From assembly GCF_036924515.1 (NCBI RefSeq), contig NZ_JAZHRR010000001.1:4187001-4251000 (forward strand): a stretch of 64,000 nt of DNA. Reading direction: 5' to 3'. The notes beneath the pieces were generated by a model. The model saw only the letters and a program-made list of their open reading frames with translations, had not been told where the DNA came from and did no database searches. The stretch comes from Bradyrhizobium sp. AZCC 1610 (lineage in GTDB: Bacteria; Pseudomonadota; Alphaproteobacteria; Rhizobiales; Xanthobacteraceae). This document shows positions 24,027-34,872 of this stretch, piece by piece (position 1 is the first letter of the stretch; each line of letters begins with the position of its first letter). A program made the position numbers and the translations under genes.

Positions 24027-25349
24027 GTGAGCGCAACCCCCGCCGCCCCCAAGCAGGCCTCGCACGCTCCGGGCGTTGCCTTCATCCTCAAGAAGGCGCT
24101 GATCAGCGCGCTGGTCGGGCTGGTGCTATTTTCGCTGATGATCGGCGTGCGCACCGAAGCCGGACCGCAGGGACAGTTGATCTACTGGACGCGGTTCGGC
24201 GACCTCGCCGCGATGGTCGCGGCCGTGTTCGGCGGCAGCATCCTCGTCGAGTTGCTGCGGCAATGGTGGGGACCGGTCGGCACCGTCAGGATCGTGCCGC
24301 CTTCCGTGCAAAGCGCCCTCGCCGTCGCGCGCCGCGGCATCGCACCGGTGCTGCTGGTGTTCACGTTTCTGGTGCCGGTCCTGTTCTACGACGAGCGCTA
24401 CATTCTCGACCTCGGCATCCTCGTGCTGACTTACGTGATGCTTGGATGGGGGCTGAACGTGGTGGTCGGCCTCGCCGGCCTGCTCGACCTCGGCTATGTC
24501 GCGTTCTACGCGGTCGGCGCCTATTCCTACGCGCTGCTGGCGACCAATTTCGGGCTGTCGTTCTGGATCTGCCTGCCGCTCGCCGGCATCCTCGCCGCCT
24601 TCTGGGGCGTGCTGCTCGGCTTTCCCGTGCTGCGGCTGCGCGGCGATTATCTCGCCATCGTCACGCTCGCCTTCGGCGAGATCATCCGCCTCGTCCTCAT
24701 CAACTGGCAGAGCCTGACCGGCGGACCGAACGGCGTCACCGGCATTCCCCGGCCAACCCTGTTCGGCATTCCGCTCACACCGGCCGATGACGGGCTCGCG
24801 GCGATGCTCGGGATCGAATTCTCGCCGACCCACCGCATCGTGTTTCTGTTTTACATCATCCTGGCGCTGGCGCTGCTCACCAACTGGGTCACGATACGCC
24901 TGCGCCGCCTCCCCATCGGTCGTGCCTGGGAAGCTTTGCGCGAAGACGAAGTCGCCTGCCGCGCGCTCGGCATCAACACCACCACGACCAAACTCACGGC
25001 ATTCGCGACCGGCGCCTTGTTCGGCGGATTGGCCGGCGCGTTCTTCGCGACGAGACAAGGGTTCATCAGCCCGGAATCCTTCACCTTCCATGAATCGGCG
25101 CTGGTGCTGGCGATCGTGGTGCTCGGCGGCATGGGCTCGCAACTCGGCGTGGCGCTGGCGGCACTGGCCATGATCGGCGGCTTCGAGCTGTTTCGCGGAC
25201 TCGACCAGTACCGCATGCTGGTGTTCGGCATGGCAATGGTGCTGCTGATGATCTGGCGGCCGCGCGGCCTGATCGGCCACCGCGCGCCGACCGTGTTCCT
25301 GCAACGCAGCGAAGCCATCTCATCCGACCTCGTCAAGGAGGGACGATGA
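24027..25349 (+). CDS. livM: Branched-chain amino-acid-type ABC permease LivM
   Basis: A 440-residue permease with GTG start at 24027. The first 110 residues hold two extra hydrophobic segments not essential to the core, as in longer LivM proteins. The core includes GWGLNVVVGLAGLLDLGYVA, FPVLRLRGDYLAIVTLAFGEI and GRAWEALREDEVACRALGIN, the cytoplasmic loop that couples to the ATPases. It ends in a short cytoplasmic tail. The stop overlaps the ATG of livG by 4 bp, so the membrane and ATPase subunits are translated together. Confidence 0.93.
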   Translation: MSATPAAPKQASHAPGVAFILKKALISALVGLVLFSLMIGVRTEAGPQGQLIYWTRFGDLAAMVAAVFGGSILVELLRQWWGPVGTVRIVPPSVQSALAVARRGIAPVLLVFTFLVPVLFYDERYILDLGILVLTYVMLGWGLNVVVGLAGLLDLGYVAFYAVGAYSYALLATNFGLSFWICLPLAGILAAFWGVLLGFPVLRLRGDYLAIVTLAFGEIIRLVLINWQSLTGGPNGVTGIPRPTLFGIPLTPADDGLAAMLGIEFSPTHRIVFLFYIILALALLTNWVTIRLRRLPIGRAWEALREDEVACRALGINTTTTKLTAFATGALFGGLAGAFFATRQGFISPESFTFHESALVLAIVVLGGMGSQLGVALAALAMIGGFELFRGLDQYRMLVFGMAMVLLMIWRPRGLIGHRAPTVFLQRSEAISSDLVKEGR

Positions 25350-26179
25350 GCGGCGACCACATCCTGTCCGTCGATCGCCTGTCGATGCGCTTCGGCGGCA
25401 TCGTCGCCGTCAACGAACTCTCCTTTAACGCCGAGCGGCGCAAGATCACCGCGCTGATCGGACCAAACGGCGCCGGCAAGACCACCGTCTTCAACTGCAT
25501 CACCGGCTTCTACAAGCCGACCTCGGGCGCGATGCGGCTCACGCATGATGACGGGCGTGCGATCCAGCTCGAACGGCTGAACGATTTCCGAATTTCCAAA
25601 CTCGCCCGGGTCGCGCGCACCTTCCAGAACATCCGGCTGTTTCCCGGCATGACGGCGCTGGAGAACCTGATGGTGGCCCAGCACAATGCGCTGATGCGCG
25701 CCTCCGGGCTGACATTTCTCGGCCTGATCGGCGCACCCTCCTGGCGCAATGCCGAGCAGGCTGCGATCGATCTGGCGCGGACCTGGCTCGACCGCATCGG
25801 CCTCCTGGATCGCGCCGACGATGCCGCCGGCAATTTGCCTTATGGCGACCAGCGGCGTCTGGAGATCGCGCGCGCGATGTGCACCCGGCCCGCGCTGCTC
25901 TGCCTCGACGAGCCGGCGGCCGGCCTCAACGCGCGCGAAAGCGCTGCCTTAAGCGAATTGTTGCTCTCGATCCGCACCGACCACGGCACCTCGATCCTCC
26001 TGATCGAGCACGACATGTCGGTGGTGATGGAAATCTCCGACCACGTCGTCGTGATGGATTACGGCGTGAAGATCGCCGAAGGCACGCCACAGCACATCCG
26101 CGACGATCCCAAGGTGATCGCCGCCTATCTCGGCGCCGACGAGGAAGAAGCCATCGCCGTGATGGAGAGCGGAACGTGA
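25346..26179 (+). CDS. livG: Branched-chain amino-acid-type ABC ATPase LivG
   Basis: A 277-residue ABC ATPase. Walker A is GPNGAGKTT near residue 38; the signature region is LPYGDQRRLEIARAM, a LivG-type variant with Y-G-D-Q in place of S-G-G-Q. Walker B is LLCLDEPAAGLN. The H-loop is LIEHDMSVVM. The insertion between Walker A and the signature that is usual for LivG is present. Its start overlaps livM and its stop overlaps livF (GTGA). Confidence 0.94.
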   Translation: MSGDHILSVDRLSMRFGGIVAVNELSFNAERRKITALIGPNGAGKTTVFNCITGFYKPTSGAMRLTHDDGRAIQLERLNDFRISKLARVARTFQNIRLFPGMTALENLMVAQHNALMRASGLTFLGLIGAPSWRNAEQAAIDLARTWLDRIGLLDRADDAAGNLPYGDQRRLEIARAMCTRPALLCLDEPAAGLNARESAALSELLLSIRTDHGTSILLIEHDMSVVMEISDHVVVMDYGVKIAEGTPQHIRDDPKVIAAYLGADEEEAIAVMESGT

Positions 26180-26922
26180 CCGCGTCATCCAAAACTCCCC
26201 TGCTCGCGGTCCGCTCGCTGCGCGCGGCCTACGGCAAGATCGAGGCGCTGAAGGGCGTTGATCTCGACATCAACGCCGGCGAGATCGTCGCCCTGATCGG
26301 CGCCAACGGCGCCGGCAAGTCGACTCTGATGATGGCGATTTTCGGCCGGCCCCGCGCCCGCGCGGGCCGGATCGAATTCGACGGCCAGGACATTACCGGT
26401 GTGCCGACGCATGAGATCGCCAGGCTGCGCATCGCCCAGTCCCCCGAGGGCCGCCGCATCTTCCCGCGCATGAGCGTGGCGGAAAACCTGCAGATGGGCG
26501 CCGACGCGACCGATAGCAGCGAGGCCGATCGGGCGAGCGGCCTGGAACGCGTCTGCGCGCTGTTCCCGCGGCTCAAGGAACGCATGACCCAGCGCGGCGG
26601 CACGCTGTCCGGCGGCGAGCAGCAGATGCTGGCGATCGGCCGGGCCCTGATGAGCCGGCCGCGCCTGTTGATGCTGGATGAGCCGTCGCTGGGGCTGGCC
26701 CCCCTGATCGCGCGGCAGATTTTCGATGCGATCCGGACCCTGAACCGGCAGGACGGCCTGACCGTTCTGATCGTCGAACAAAACGCCAACCACGCGCTGA
26801 AACTGGCGCATCGTGGCTATGTCATGGTCAACGGCCTGATCACCCTGTCCGGAACCGGCAGCGAATTGCTGCAGCGCCCGGAAATCCGCGCCGCCTATCT
26901 GGAGGGCGGCCGGCGGGGGTAG
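26176..26922 (+). CDS. livF: Branched-chain amino-acid-type ABC ATPase LivF
   Basis: A 248-residue ABC ATPase starting at the GTG at 26176 that overlaps the livG stop. Walker A is GANGAGKST, the signature is LSGGEQQMLAIGRAL, Walker B is LLMLDEPSLGLAP and the H-loop sits in VLIVEQNANHAL. This EQNA form is characteristic of LivF. It forms the ATPase heterodimer with LivG. The next 278 bp, before the binding-protein gene, are occupied by an inverted repeat. Confidence 0.94.
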   Translation: MTASSKTPLLAVRSLRAAYGKIEALKGVDLDINAGEIVALIGANGAGKSTLMMAIFGRPRARAGRIEFDGQDITGVPTHEIARLRIAQSPEGRRIFPRMSVAENLQMGADATDSSEADRASGLERVCALFPRLKERMTQRGGTLSGGEQQMLAIGRALMSRPRLLMLDEPSLGLAPLIARQIFDAIRTLNRQDGLTVLIVEQNANHALKLAHRGYVMVNGLITLSGTGSELLQRPEIRAAYLEGGRRG

Positions 26923-26936
26923 CGGTCGGGAACGTT

Positions 26937-27056
26937 CCCCGGATGCTGCGCAGCGCGCCCTTGCGCGGTGCGCAGCTGATCCGGGGTCCATCTCTGGCAG
27001 GTCCCGGCTCTGCGGAGCAGCGCTGAAGGAGCGCTGCACCGCGTCCGGGACACGTA
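26937..27056. repeat. Intergenic inverted repeat, copy 2
   Basis: A diverged relative of the repeat at 22414-22533. It shares the words GTCCCGGCTCTGCG and ACCGCGTCCGGGACACG. It carries its own hairpin, CCCCGGAT (26937-26944) with ATCCGGGG (26979-26986), closed further by CTGCGCA/TGCGCAG. It separates livF from the binding-protein gene and could lower read-through or allow separate expression of the latter. Confidence 0.6.
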
Positions 27057-27200
27057 CTGCGGCAAGATGAGGCGAACCAACCGTGCATTTGCCCGAAAAT
27101 TGCCGATGACTTCGCGGCAAAATCAGCCGACAATAGGCGCGATTTTCGTACCCGGCCCGCCGGGTGCTTCCCGAAATCGAACTACCCGCGAGGATACCTC

Positions 27201-28319
27201 ATGAAATCACTGAAACTCATCGGCCTGGCATTGGGCGCATCGTTGGCGCTTTCCACCACAGCGCTGGCGCAGGACATCTCCATCGCAGTTGTCGGCCCGA
27301 TGACGGGCGGCGAATCCGCGTTCGGCCGGCAGATGAAGAACGGTGCCGAACAGGCGGTGGCCGACCTCAACGCCGCCGGCGGCGTGCTTGGCAAGAAGCT
27401 GGCGCTGCAGATCGGCGACGATGCCTGCGATCCCAAGCAGGCGCGTTCGGTGGCGGAAAAGTTCGCCAGCGCGAAGATCCCGTTCGTGGCCGGTCATTTC
27501 TGCTCGTCGTCGTCGATCCCGGCGTCGGAAGCCTACGCCGACGGCAACGTGCTGCAGATCACGCCGGCCTCGACCAACCCGCTGTTCACCGAGCGCAAGC
27601 TCTGGAACGTGGCGCGCGTCTGCGGCCGTGACGACCAGCAGGGCCTGGTTGCCGCCGACTACATCGTCAAGAACTACAAGGGCAAGAACGTCGCCATCCT
27701 CAACGACAAGACCACCTACGGCAAAGGCCTTGCCGACGAAACCAAGAAGGCGCTCAACAAGGCCGGCTTCACCGAGAAGATGTTCGAATCCTACAACAAG
27801 GGCGACAAGGACTTTAACTCGATCGTGTCCCGCCTGAAGCGCGACAACATCGATCTGGTCTTTGTCGGCGGCTACCATCAGGAAGCCGGCCTGATCCTGC
27901 GCCAGATGCGCGACCAGGGCCTCAAGACGGTGTTGATGGCCGGCGATGCCTTGAACGACAAGGAATTCGCATCCATCACGGGTCCGGCTGGCGAAGGCAC
28001 GCTGTTCACCTTCGGTCCCGATCCCCGCAACAAGGCGACCGCGAAGGCGATCGTCGAGAAGTTCAAGGGCAAGAACATCGATCCCGAGGGCTACACCCTC
28101 TACACCTACGCCACGATGCAGGTCTGGGCGCAGGCGGTGGCGAAGGCGAAGACCACCGATCCGAAGAAGGTCATGGAGACCATCAAGGCCGGCGAATGGG
28201 ACACCGTGCTCGGCAAGCTGGGCTTCGACGCCAAGGGCGACATCAAGGCGATCGACTACGTCGTCTACAAGTGGGACGCCAAGGGCAATTACACCGAGAT
28301 CAATCCCAAGGGCTCCTGA
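27201..28319 (+). CDS. livK: LivK-like periplasmic binding protein
   Basis: A 372-residue solute-binding protein of the Leu/Ile/Val family. A signal peptide (MKSLKLIGLALGASLALSTTALAQ) is followed by ISIAVVGPMTGGESAFGRQM, the standard opening of the mature protein. Further family segments are GDDACDPKQARSVAEKF (disulfide Cys), HFCSSSSIPASEAY (ligand-contact serines), and AILNDKTTYGKGLAD. GAGGA lies at proper distance from the ATG. It belongs with livHMGF. The ligand cannot be read from sequence; branched-chain amino acids are the default and an aromatic acid is possible given pcaBDC next door. Confidence 0.92.
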   Translation: MKSLKLIGLALGASLALSTTALAQDISIAVVGPMTGGESAFGRQMKNGAEQAVADLNAAGGVLGKKLALQIGDDACDPKQARSVAEKFASAKIPFVAGHFCSSSSIPASEAYADGNVLQITPASTNPLFTERKLWNVARVCGRDDQQGLVAADYIVKNYKGKNVAILNDKTTYGKGLADETKKALNKAGFTEKMFESYNKGDKDFNSIVSRLKRDNIDLVFVGGYHQEAGLILRQMRDQGLKTVLMAGDALNDKEFASITGPAGEGTLFTFGPDPRNKATAKAIVEKFKGKNIDPEGYTLYTYATMQVWAQAVAKAKTTDPKKVMETIKAGEWDTVLGKLGFDAKGDIKAIDYVVYKWDAKGNYTEINPKGS

Positions 28320-28341
28320 TCCCTTCATAGATCAGAACGTC

Positions 28342-28368
28342 AAACGCCCCGGCTTGCCGGGGCGTTTT
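28342..28368 (+). terminator. Rho-independent terminator after livK
   Basis: ACGCCCCGGCTTGCCGGGGCGT forms a stem of about 9 bp with a 4-nt loop and is followed by TTTT then CATTTT. It lies about 22 bp after the livK stop and closes the liv cluster. Confidence 0.85.
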
Positions 28369-28568
28369 CATTTTGGGTTCCAGATAATTTTCCGGTCACG
28401 GGAACAATTAGGTTCCCGCCGCATTGAGGACCGTTGGGCTGAGTTCCATGTCATTGATTCCACGACCTTAACCGTTATTCCAGCTTGATCTGCCGACGGG
28501 GCAGCGGTTCTATTTGTGAAATTGCATTATCTCAGCCGAGATTCGTGCGAACTGGCCGAGGAAACACT

Positions 28569-31500
28569 ATGAGTGATTTTTCCCCTGGAGCATCACCCTC
28601 CGTTCGCCGGGTCGCCAAGCCCAAACCAGCCACCACCAACGGCACGTTAGACCCGATGCAGGATCTGTTGCACGCACTACAGGCGATGCGCGCGGGCGAT
28701 TTCTCGGTACGGATGACCGGCGATCACCTCGGTATCGAGGGCAAGATCGCCGACACCTTCAACGAAATCGTCGCCGCCAACCAGCGAATGGCGCAGCAAC
28801 TCGAGCACGTCGGCCAGGTCGTCGGCCGTGAAGGCAAGACGAGGCAGCGCGTCAAGTTCGACCTCTCGAGCGGCTCATGGGCGGACATGGAAGGCTCCGT
28901 CAACACGCTGATCGACGACCTGCTGTGGCCGACTCGCGAAGTCACGCGCGCGGTCGCGGCCGTGGCCCAGGGCGACCTGCTGCAAACCGTGAAACTCGAC
29001 GTCGACGGCCGCCCGCTGGGCGGTGAATTTTTGCAGTCGGCCAACATCGTCAACACGATGATCAAGCAGCTTGGCGTGTTCACCTCGGAAGTGACGCGCG
29101 TGGCGCGCGAGGTCGGCACCGAAGGCAAGCTCGGCGGCCAGGCCCAGGTGCCCGAAGTGACCGGCGTCTGGAAGGACCTGACCGAGAGCGTCAACTCGAT
29201 GGCCAACAACTTGACCGGCCAGGTCCGCAATATCGCCGAGGTCACCATCGCGGTGGCCAATGGCGACCTGTCGAAGAAGATCACGGTGGACGTCCGCGGC
29301 GAGATCCTGCAGCTCAAGGAAGCCATCAACACGATGGTGGACCAGCTCCGCTCCTTCGCTTCCGAGGTGACGCGCGTCGCCCGCGAAGTCGGCACCGACG
29401 GCAAGCTCGGCGGCCAGGCCATCGTCCCCGGCGTCGCCGGCACCTGGAAGGATCTGACCGACTCCGTCAACGCGATGTGCGGCAACCTCACCGCCCAGGT
29501 CCGCAACATCGCCAACGTCACCACCGCGGTCGCCCGCGGCGACCTCTCGCGCAAGATCACGGTGGACGTCCGCGGCGAAATCCTGGAGCTGAAGGACACC
29601 ATCAACACGATGGTCGATCAGCTCAACTCGTTCGCATCAGAAGTGACCCGCGTCGCCCGCGAAGTCGGCACCGAAGGCAAGCTCGGCGGTCAGGCCCAGG
29701 TCCCCGGCGTCGCCGGCACCTGGAAGGACCTCACCGACAACGTCAACTTCATGGCCTCCAACCTGACGGCGCAAGTGCGCAACATCGCCGACGTCGCGAC
29801 CGCGATTGCGGGCGGCGACCTCTCCAAGAAGATCACCGTGAACGTCTCGGGCGAAATCCTGCAGTTGAAGGAAACGCTCAACACGATGGTCGACCAGCTC
29901 AATGCCTTCGCGGGCGAAGTCACCCGCGTCGCGCGCGAAGTCGGCACCGAGGGGCGGCTCGGCGGTCAGGCCAACGTGCTCGGCGTCGCCGGCACCTGGA
30001 AGGACCTGACCGAGAGCGTCAACTCGATGGCGAGCAATTTGACGGCGCAGGTCCGCAACATCGCCGAGGTGACGACGGCGGTCGCCAACGGCGACCTGTC
30101 GAAGAAGATCACCGTGGACGTGCGCGGCGAAATTCTCGAGCTGAAGGACACCATCAACACGATGGTCGACCAGCTCAACGCCTTCGCCGGCGAAGTGACG
30201 CGCGTGGCGCGTGAAGTCGGCACCGAGGGCAAGCTCGGCGGCCAGGCCAACGTGCGCGGCGTCGCCGGCACCTGGAAGGACCTCACTGACAACGTCAATT
30301 CGATGGCCGGCAACCTCACCGCTCAGGTCCGCAACATCGCCGAGGTCGCCACCGCCGTCGCCAAAGGCGACCTGTCGAAGAAGATCACGGTCAACGTGTC
30401 AGGCGAAATCCTTCAGCTGAAGGAAACGCTGAACACGATGGTCGACCAGCTCAACGCGTTCGCCGGCGAAGTGACGCGCGTGGCGCGCGAGGTCGGCACC
30501 GACGGCAAGCTCGGCGGTCAGGCCGAAGTGCCCGGCGTCGCCGGCACCTGGAAGGATCTGACCGACTCCGTGAACTCGATGGCCGGCAACCTCACCGCTC
30601 AGGTCCGCAACATCGCCGAGGTCGCCACCGCGATCGCCGGCGGCGACCTGTCGCGCAAGATCACGGTCGACGTGCGCGGCGAGATCCTGCAGCTCAAGGA
30701 AACGCTGAACACGATGGTCGACCAGCTCAACCGCTTTGCGGGCGAAGTGACCCGCGTGGCGCGCGAGGTCGGCACCGAAGGGCGATTGGGCGGCCAGGCC
30801 AACGTGCCCGGTGTCGCCGGCACCTGGAAGGACCTCACCGACAACGTCAACTCGATGGCCGGCAACCTGACCGGCCAGGTCCGCAACATCGCCGAAGTCA
30901 CGACCGCGGTGGCGAAGGGCGACCTGTCGAAGAAGATCACGGTCGACGTCAAGGGCGAAATTCTGGAACTGAAGAACACCGTCAACACGATGGTGGACCA
31001 GCTCAACGCGTTTGCATCGGAAGTCACCCGCGTGGCGCGCGAAGTCGGCACCGAAGGCAAGCTCGGCGGCCAGGCCCAGGTGCCTGAAGTGGCCGGCACC
31101 TGGAAAGACCTCACCGACAACGTCAACTTCATGGCTTCGAACCTGACCGCACAGGTCCGCAACATCGCCGAAGTCGCCACCGCCATCGCCGGCGGCGACC
31201 TGTCGAAGAAGATCACGGTCGACGTCCGCGGCGAAATCCTGCTGCTGAAAGACACCCTCAATACGATGGTCGAGCAGCTTCGCTCGTTCGCCGCCGAAGT
31301 GACGCGCGTGGCGCGCGAAGTCGGCACCGAGGGGCGGCTCGGCGGCCAGGCCGTGGTGCCCGGCGTCGGCGGCACCTGGAAGGATCTGACCGACAACGTC
31401 AACCTTTTGGCGGCCAACCTCACCACGCAGGTCCGCAACATCGCCGAAGTCACCACCGCCGTGGCCCGCGGCGACCTGTCGCGCAAGATCACGGTCGACG

Positions 31501-34500
31501 TGAAGGGCGAAATCCTCGAATTGAAAAACACCATCAACACGATGGTCGATCAGCTCAACGCCTTTGCCGGCGAAGTGACGCGCGTGGCGCGCGAAGTCGG
31601 TACCGAGGGCAAGCTCGGCGGTCAGGCGCAGGTCCCCGGCGTCGCCGGCACCTGGAAGGACCTCACCGACACCGTGAACTTCATGGCCGCCAATCTGACC
31701 GAACAGGTGCGCGGCATCGTCAAGGTCGTGACGGCGGTCGCCGACGGCGACCTGAAGCAGAACCTGACAGTCAAATCGAAGGGCGAAGTCGCAGCCCTTG
31801 CCGACACCATCAACAACATGACCGAGACGCTGGCTACCTTCGCCGATCAGGTCACCAGCGTGGCGCGCGAAGTCGGCGTCGAGGGACGCCTCGGCGGCCA
31901 GGCCAACGTGCCCGGCGCCGCCGGCACCTGGAAGGACCTCACCGGCAACGTCAACCTGCTCGCCGCCAACCTGACCTCTCAGGTGCGCGCGATCGCCGAG
32001 GTGGCGACCGCCGTGACCAAGGGCGACCTGACCCGCTCGATCCAGGTCGACGCCCGCGGCGAAGTGGCCGAACTCAAAGACAACATCAATACGATGATCG
32101 GCAACCTGCGCCTGACGACGCAGGTGAATACCGAACAGGACTGGCTGAAGACCAACCTCGCCAGGTTCACCAACATGCTGCAGGGCCTGCGCGACCTCTC
32201 CACCGTCGGCCGGCTGCTGCTGACCGAACTGGCGCCGCTGATCAACGCACATATGGGCGTGATCTATCAGACCGAGAATGCCGATAGCCCGCAGTTGCGC
32301 CTGCTCTCGGCCTATGCCGGCGATGGGGCCAATCCGCATCCGCAAGTCGTGCAATTCGGCGAGGGGCTGATCGGCCAATGCGCGATGGACAAGCGTCAGC
32401 GGCTGGTGGCGGACATCCCGAGCGATACTGCGCCGATCAATTCGGGGCTGTTGCGGGTGATCCCGAAGAATATCGTCGTGCTTCCGGTGCTGTTCGAGAA
32501 CCAGGTCAAGGCGGTGATCGAACTGTCTTCGATCAGTTCGTTCACGACCTCGCAGATGATCTTCCTCGAACAGCTCACCGACTCTATCGGCATCGTGCTC
32601 AACTCGATCGAGGCCACGATGCAGACCGAGGGCTTGCTGAAACAGTCCCAACAGCTCGCCGGCGAACTGCAGACGCAGCAGAAGGAATTGCAGCAGACCA
32701 ACGAACAGCTCGAACAGAAGGCTCAGCAGCTTGCCGAGCGCAACGTCGAGGTGGAAAGAAAGAACCAGGAAATCGAACAGGCGCGGCGCGCGCTCGAAGA
32801 AAAGGCGACCGAGCTTTCGCTGACCTCGAAGTACAAGTCCGAATTCCTCGCCAACATGTCGCATGAGCTGCGCACGCCGCTCAACAGCATCCTGATCCTC
32901 GGCCAGCAGCTGACCGAAAATCCGGACGGCAATCTGTCGGCAAAACAGGTCGAATTCGCCCGCACCATTCACGGCGCCGGCACCGACCTGCTCAACCTGA
33001 TCAGCGACATCCTCGACCTGTCGAAGATCGAATCCGGCACGGTGACGGTCGATGCCGAGGAGATCCTGACATCGAGCCTGCTGGAGACCGTCGGACGGCC
33101 GTTCAAGCACGAGGCCGAAAACCGCCATCTCTCGTTCAACATCGATGTCGACGAGAACCTCGCCCGCAGCATGGTGACCGACTCCAAGCGCCTGCAGCAG
33201 GTTCTCAAGAACCTGCTGTCGAACGCGTTCAAGTTCACCGCGGAGGGCGGCGTGAAGCTGAACGTATCGGCCGCCGTCGGCGGCTGGAGCGCCGAGCACC
33301 CGATCCTCAATAGCGCGCCCGCCGTCGTCGCCTTCGAGGTGACCGACACCGGCATCGGAATTCCGCTGGAGAAACAGAAGCTGATCTTCGAGGCGTTCCA
33401 GCAGGCGGACGCCGGCACCAGCCGGAAATACGGCGGCACCGGCCTCGGCCTTGCCATCAGCCGCGAACTCGCGAGCCTGCTCGGCGGCGAAATTCATCTG
33501 CGCAGCGCGCCCGGCAAGGGCTCTACCTTCGTGCTTTATCTGCCGCTGACATATTCCGGTCCCACCGTTGCCCCGCGCTCCCCTGCCCCGTCATCCTTCT
33601 CCCAGACACCGGCGCTGCAGGGTGCGGTAACCCAGGAGCGGGTCGTCGAACAATTGCCGGACGACCGCCTCGACCTCGCGCCGGGAGATACCATCCTGCT
33701 GATCGTCGAGGACGATCCGCATTATGCGCGGGTGCTGATCGATCTGGCGCGCGACAAGGGCTTTAAGGTGCTGGTCGCCAGCCGCGGTGCCGAAGCGCTC
33801 GAACTCGCCAAGCAGTTCCAGCCGGCCGCGGTTTCGCTCGACGTATTCCTGCCGGACATGCTGGGCTGGACCGTGCTGAGCCAGCTCAAGCACAATCCGC
33901 TGACGCGGCACATTCCGGTCCAGATCATCACGCTCGACGAAGACCGTCAGCATGCGCTGGCGCGCGGCGCGTTTTCCTTCGTCAACAAGCCGACGACGAC
34001 CGAGGGCGTTAGCGCGGCGCTGTCGCAGATCAAGGAATACGCAAAACCCCGACGCAAGCGCCTTTTGATCGTGGAGGACAATGCCGCCGAACAGATGAGC
34101 ATCACCGAATTGCTCGGGCACGACGACATCGAGATCCTCACCGCCGACACCGGCGCCGATGCATTGTCCACATTGCGGAACCAGCCGTGCGACTGCGTCG
34201 TGCTCGATCTGCGGCTGCCGGACATGAGCGGCTTCGAGGTGCTCGACCGGCTTCGCAACGACGAGCAACTATCGAACGTGCCGGTCGTGGTGTTCACGGG
34301 GCGGGAACTATCGGCCGAGGAAGATGCGGAACTTCACACCATGGCGAGGAGCATCGTCGTGAAAGGCGTCGAGTCGCCGGAACGCCTGCTCGACGAAACG
34401 TCGCTGTTTTTGCACCGTGTGATCACGGAATTGCCGGTCGAGAAGCAGAGGATGCTCGAAAAGCTCAATAGTTCCGATGAGGATCTCGTTGGCAAAACCG

Positions 34501-34859
34501 CACTCCTGGTGGACGACGACGCACGTAATATCTTCGCGCTATCGAGCGTGTTAGAACGGCGCGGCATGAAGGTGCTGACCGCGACGACGGGCCACGAGGC
34601 CATTGCGCTGGTCGAGTCCAATTCGAATATCGCAATCGTGCTGATGGATATCATGATGCCGCAGATGGATGGATATCAGACCATCGGCGTCATCAGGCAA
34701 GACCCGTCCTTCGGCCGCCTTCCGATCATTGCGCTGACCGCCAAGGCGATGAAGGGCGACCGCGAGAAATGTCTCGAAGCCGGCGCTTCGGACTATCTCG
34801 CCAAGCCCGTCAATACCGAGCAGTTGCTGCTCGCGATACGAATGTGGTTGCACCGCTGA
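28569..34859 (+). CDS. Poly-HAMP soluble hybrid histidine kinase (HAMP array-GAF-HK-REC-REC-REC)
   Basis: A 2096-residue cytoplasmic hybrid kinase. I start it at the ATG at 28569 (GAGGA upstream; [14 protein letters not shown]). Layout: two divergent HAMP-like segments (to about residue 173); 11 tandem 92-residue HAMP units (174-1185), each opening with [21 protein letters not shown] sequence and containing [20 protein letters not shown]; a GAF domain (about 1190-1350); a long coiled coil rich in Gln/Glu; HisKA with phospho-His in [15 protein letters not shown] (His1432); HATPase with DTGIGIP and GGTGLGLAI; then three receivers (about 1707, 1830 and 1977 onward), with LDLRLPD and [11 protein letters not shown] in the second and third. 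No membrane segment is seen. The plan recalls fungal group III (Nik1/Os-1) osmosensing kinases. The next gene follows after 13 bp. Confidence 0.93.
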   Translation: MSDFSPGASPSVRRVAKPKPATTNGTLDPMQDLLHALQAMRAGDFSVRMTGDHLGIEGKIADTFNEIVAANQRMAQQLEHVGQVVGREGKTRQRVKFDLSSGSWADMEGSVNTLIDDLLWPTREVTRAVAAVAQGDLLQTVKLDVDGRPLGGEFLQSANIVNTMIKQLGVFTSEVTRVAREVGTEGKLGGQAQVPEVTGVWKDLTESVNSMANNLTGQVRNIAEVTIAVANGDLSKKITVDVRGEILQLKEAINTMVDQLRSFASEVTRVAREVGTDGKLGGQAIVPGVAGTWKDLTDSVNAMCGNLTAQVRNIANVTTAVARGDLSRKITVDVRGEILELKDTINTMVDQLNSFASEVTRVAREVGTEGKLGGQAQVPGVAGTWKDLTDNVNFMASNLTAQVRNIADVATAIAGGDLSKKITVNVSGEILQLKETLNTMVDQLNAFAGEVTRVAREVGTEGRLGGQANVLGVAGTWKDLTESVNSMASNLTAQVRNIAEVTTAVANGDLSKKITVDVRGEILELKDTINTMVDQLNAFAGEVTRVAREVGTEGKLGGQANVRGVAGTWKDLTDNVNSMAGNLTAQVRNIAEVATAVAKGDLSKKITVNVSGEILQLKETLNTMVDQLNAFAGEVTRVAREVGTDGKLGGQAEVPGVAGTWKDLTDSVNSMAGNLTAQVRNIAEVATAIAGGDLSRKITVDVRGEILQLKETLNTMVDQLNRFAGEVTRVAREVGTEGRLGGQANVPGVAGTWKDLTDNVNSMAGNLTGQVRNIAEVTTAVAKGDLSKKITVDVKGEILELKNTVNTMVDQLNAFASEVTRVAREVGTEGKLGGQAQVPEVAGTWKDLTDNVNFMASNLTAQVRNIAEVATAIAGGDLSKKITVDVRGEILLLKDTLNTMVEQLRSFAAEVTRVAREVGTEGRLGGQAVVPGVGGTWKDLTDNVNLLAANLTTQVRNIAEVTTAVARGDLSRKITVDVKGEILELKNTINTMVDQLNAFAGEVTRVAREVGTEGKLGGQAQVPGVAGTWKDLTDTVNFMAANLTEQVRGIVKVVTAVADGDLKQNLTVKSKGEVAALADTINNMTETLATFADQVTSVAREVGVEGRLGGQANVPGAAGTWKDLTGNVNLLAANLTSQVRAIAEVATAVTKGDLTRSIQVDARGEVAELKDNINTMIGNLRLTTQVNTEQDWLKTNLARFTNMLQGLRDLSTVGRLLLTELAPLINAHMGVIYQTENADSPQLRLLSAYAGDGANPHPQVVQFGEGLIGQCAMDKRQRLVADIPSDTAPINSGLLRVIPKNIVVLPVLFENQVKAVIELSSISSFTTSQMIFLEQLTDSIGIVLNSIEATMQTEGLLKQSQQLAGELQTQQKELQQTNEQLEQKAQQLAERNVEVERKNQEIEQARRALEEKATELSLTSKYKSEFLANMSHELRTPLNSILILGQQLTENPDGNLSAKQVEFARTIHGAGTDLLNLISDILDLSKIESGTVTVDAEEILTSSLLETVGRPFKHEAENRHLSFNIDVDENLARSMVTDSKRLQQVLKNLLSNAFKFTAEGGVKLNVSAAVGGWSAEHPILNSAPAVVAFEVTDTGIGIPLEKQKLIFEAFQQADAGTSRKYGGTGLGLAISRELASLLGGEIHLRSAPGKGSTFVLYLPLTYSGPTVAPRSPAPSSFSQTPALQGAVTQERVVEQLPDDRLDLAPGDTILLIVEDDPHYARVLIDLARDKGFKVLVASRGAEALELAKQFQPAAVSLDVFLPDMLGWTVLSQLKHNPLTRHIPVQIITLDEDRQHALARGAFSFVNKPTTTEGVSAALSQIKEYAKPRRKRLLIVEDNAAEQMSITELLGHDDIEILTADTGADALSTLRNQPCDCVVLDLRLPDMSGFEVLDRLRNDEQLSNVPVVVFTGRELSAEEDAELHTMARSIVVKGVESPERLLDETSLFLHRVITELPVEKQRMLEKLNSSDEDLVGKTALLVDDDARNIFALSSVLERRGMKVLTATTGHEAIALVESNSNIAIVLMDIMMPQMDGYQTIGVIRQDPSFGRLPIIALTAKAMKGDREKCLEAGASDYLAKPVNTEQLLLAIRMWLHR
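29088..32123 (+). repeat. Tandem 276-bp coding repeat, 11 units
   Basis: Eleven head-to-tail units of 276 bp (92 codons) encode the HAMP array of the hybrid kinase. Units 1 to 9 are very similar at DNA level; units 10 and 11 are diverged ([32 protein letters not shown]). Two sub-types recur: one with TTAVA..GDLS and one with [10 protein letters not shown], often alternating. Frame is kept throughout. Confidence 0.9.
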
Positions 34860-34872
34860 CCGGCGTAAACAG

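Noticed and set aside
29088..32123. CRISPR or satellite array
   Set aside because: The 276-bp units are coding, in frame and contiguous without spacers; they encode HAMP units.
30399..33497. Open frame of about 1000 codons on the minus strand opposite the poly-HAMP kinase
   Set aside because: It is antisense to a protein with clear domains; strong codon bias and repeats keep the opposite frame open. Its translation is rich in His, Arg and Asp with no domain.
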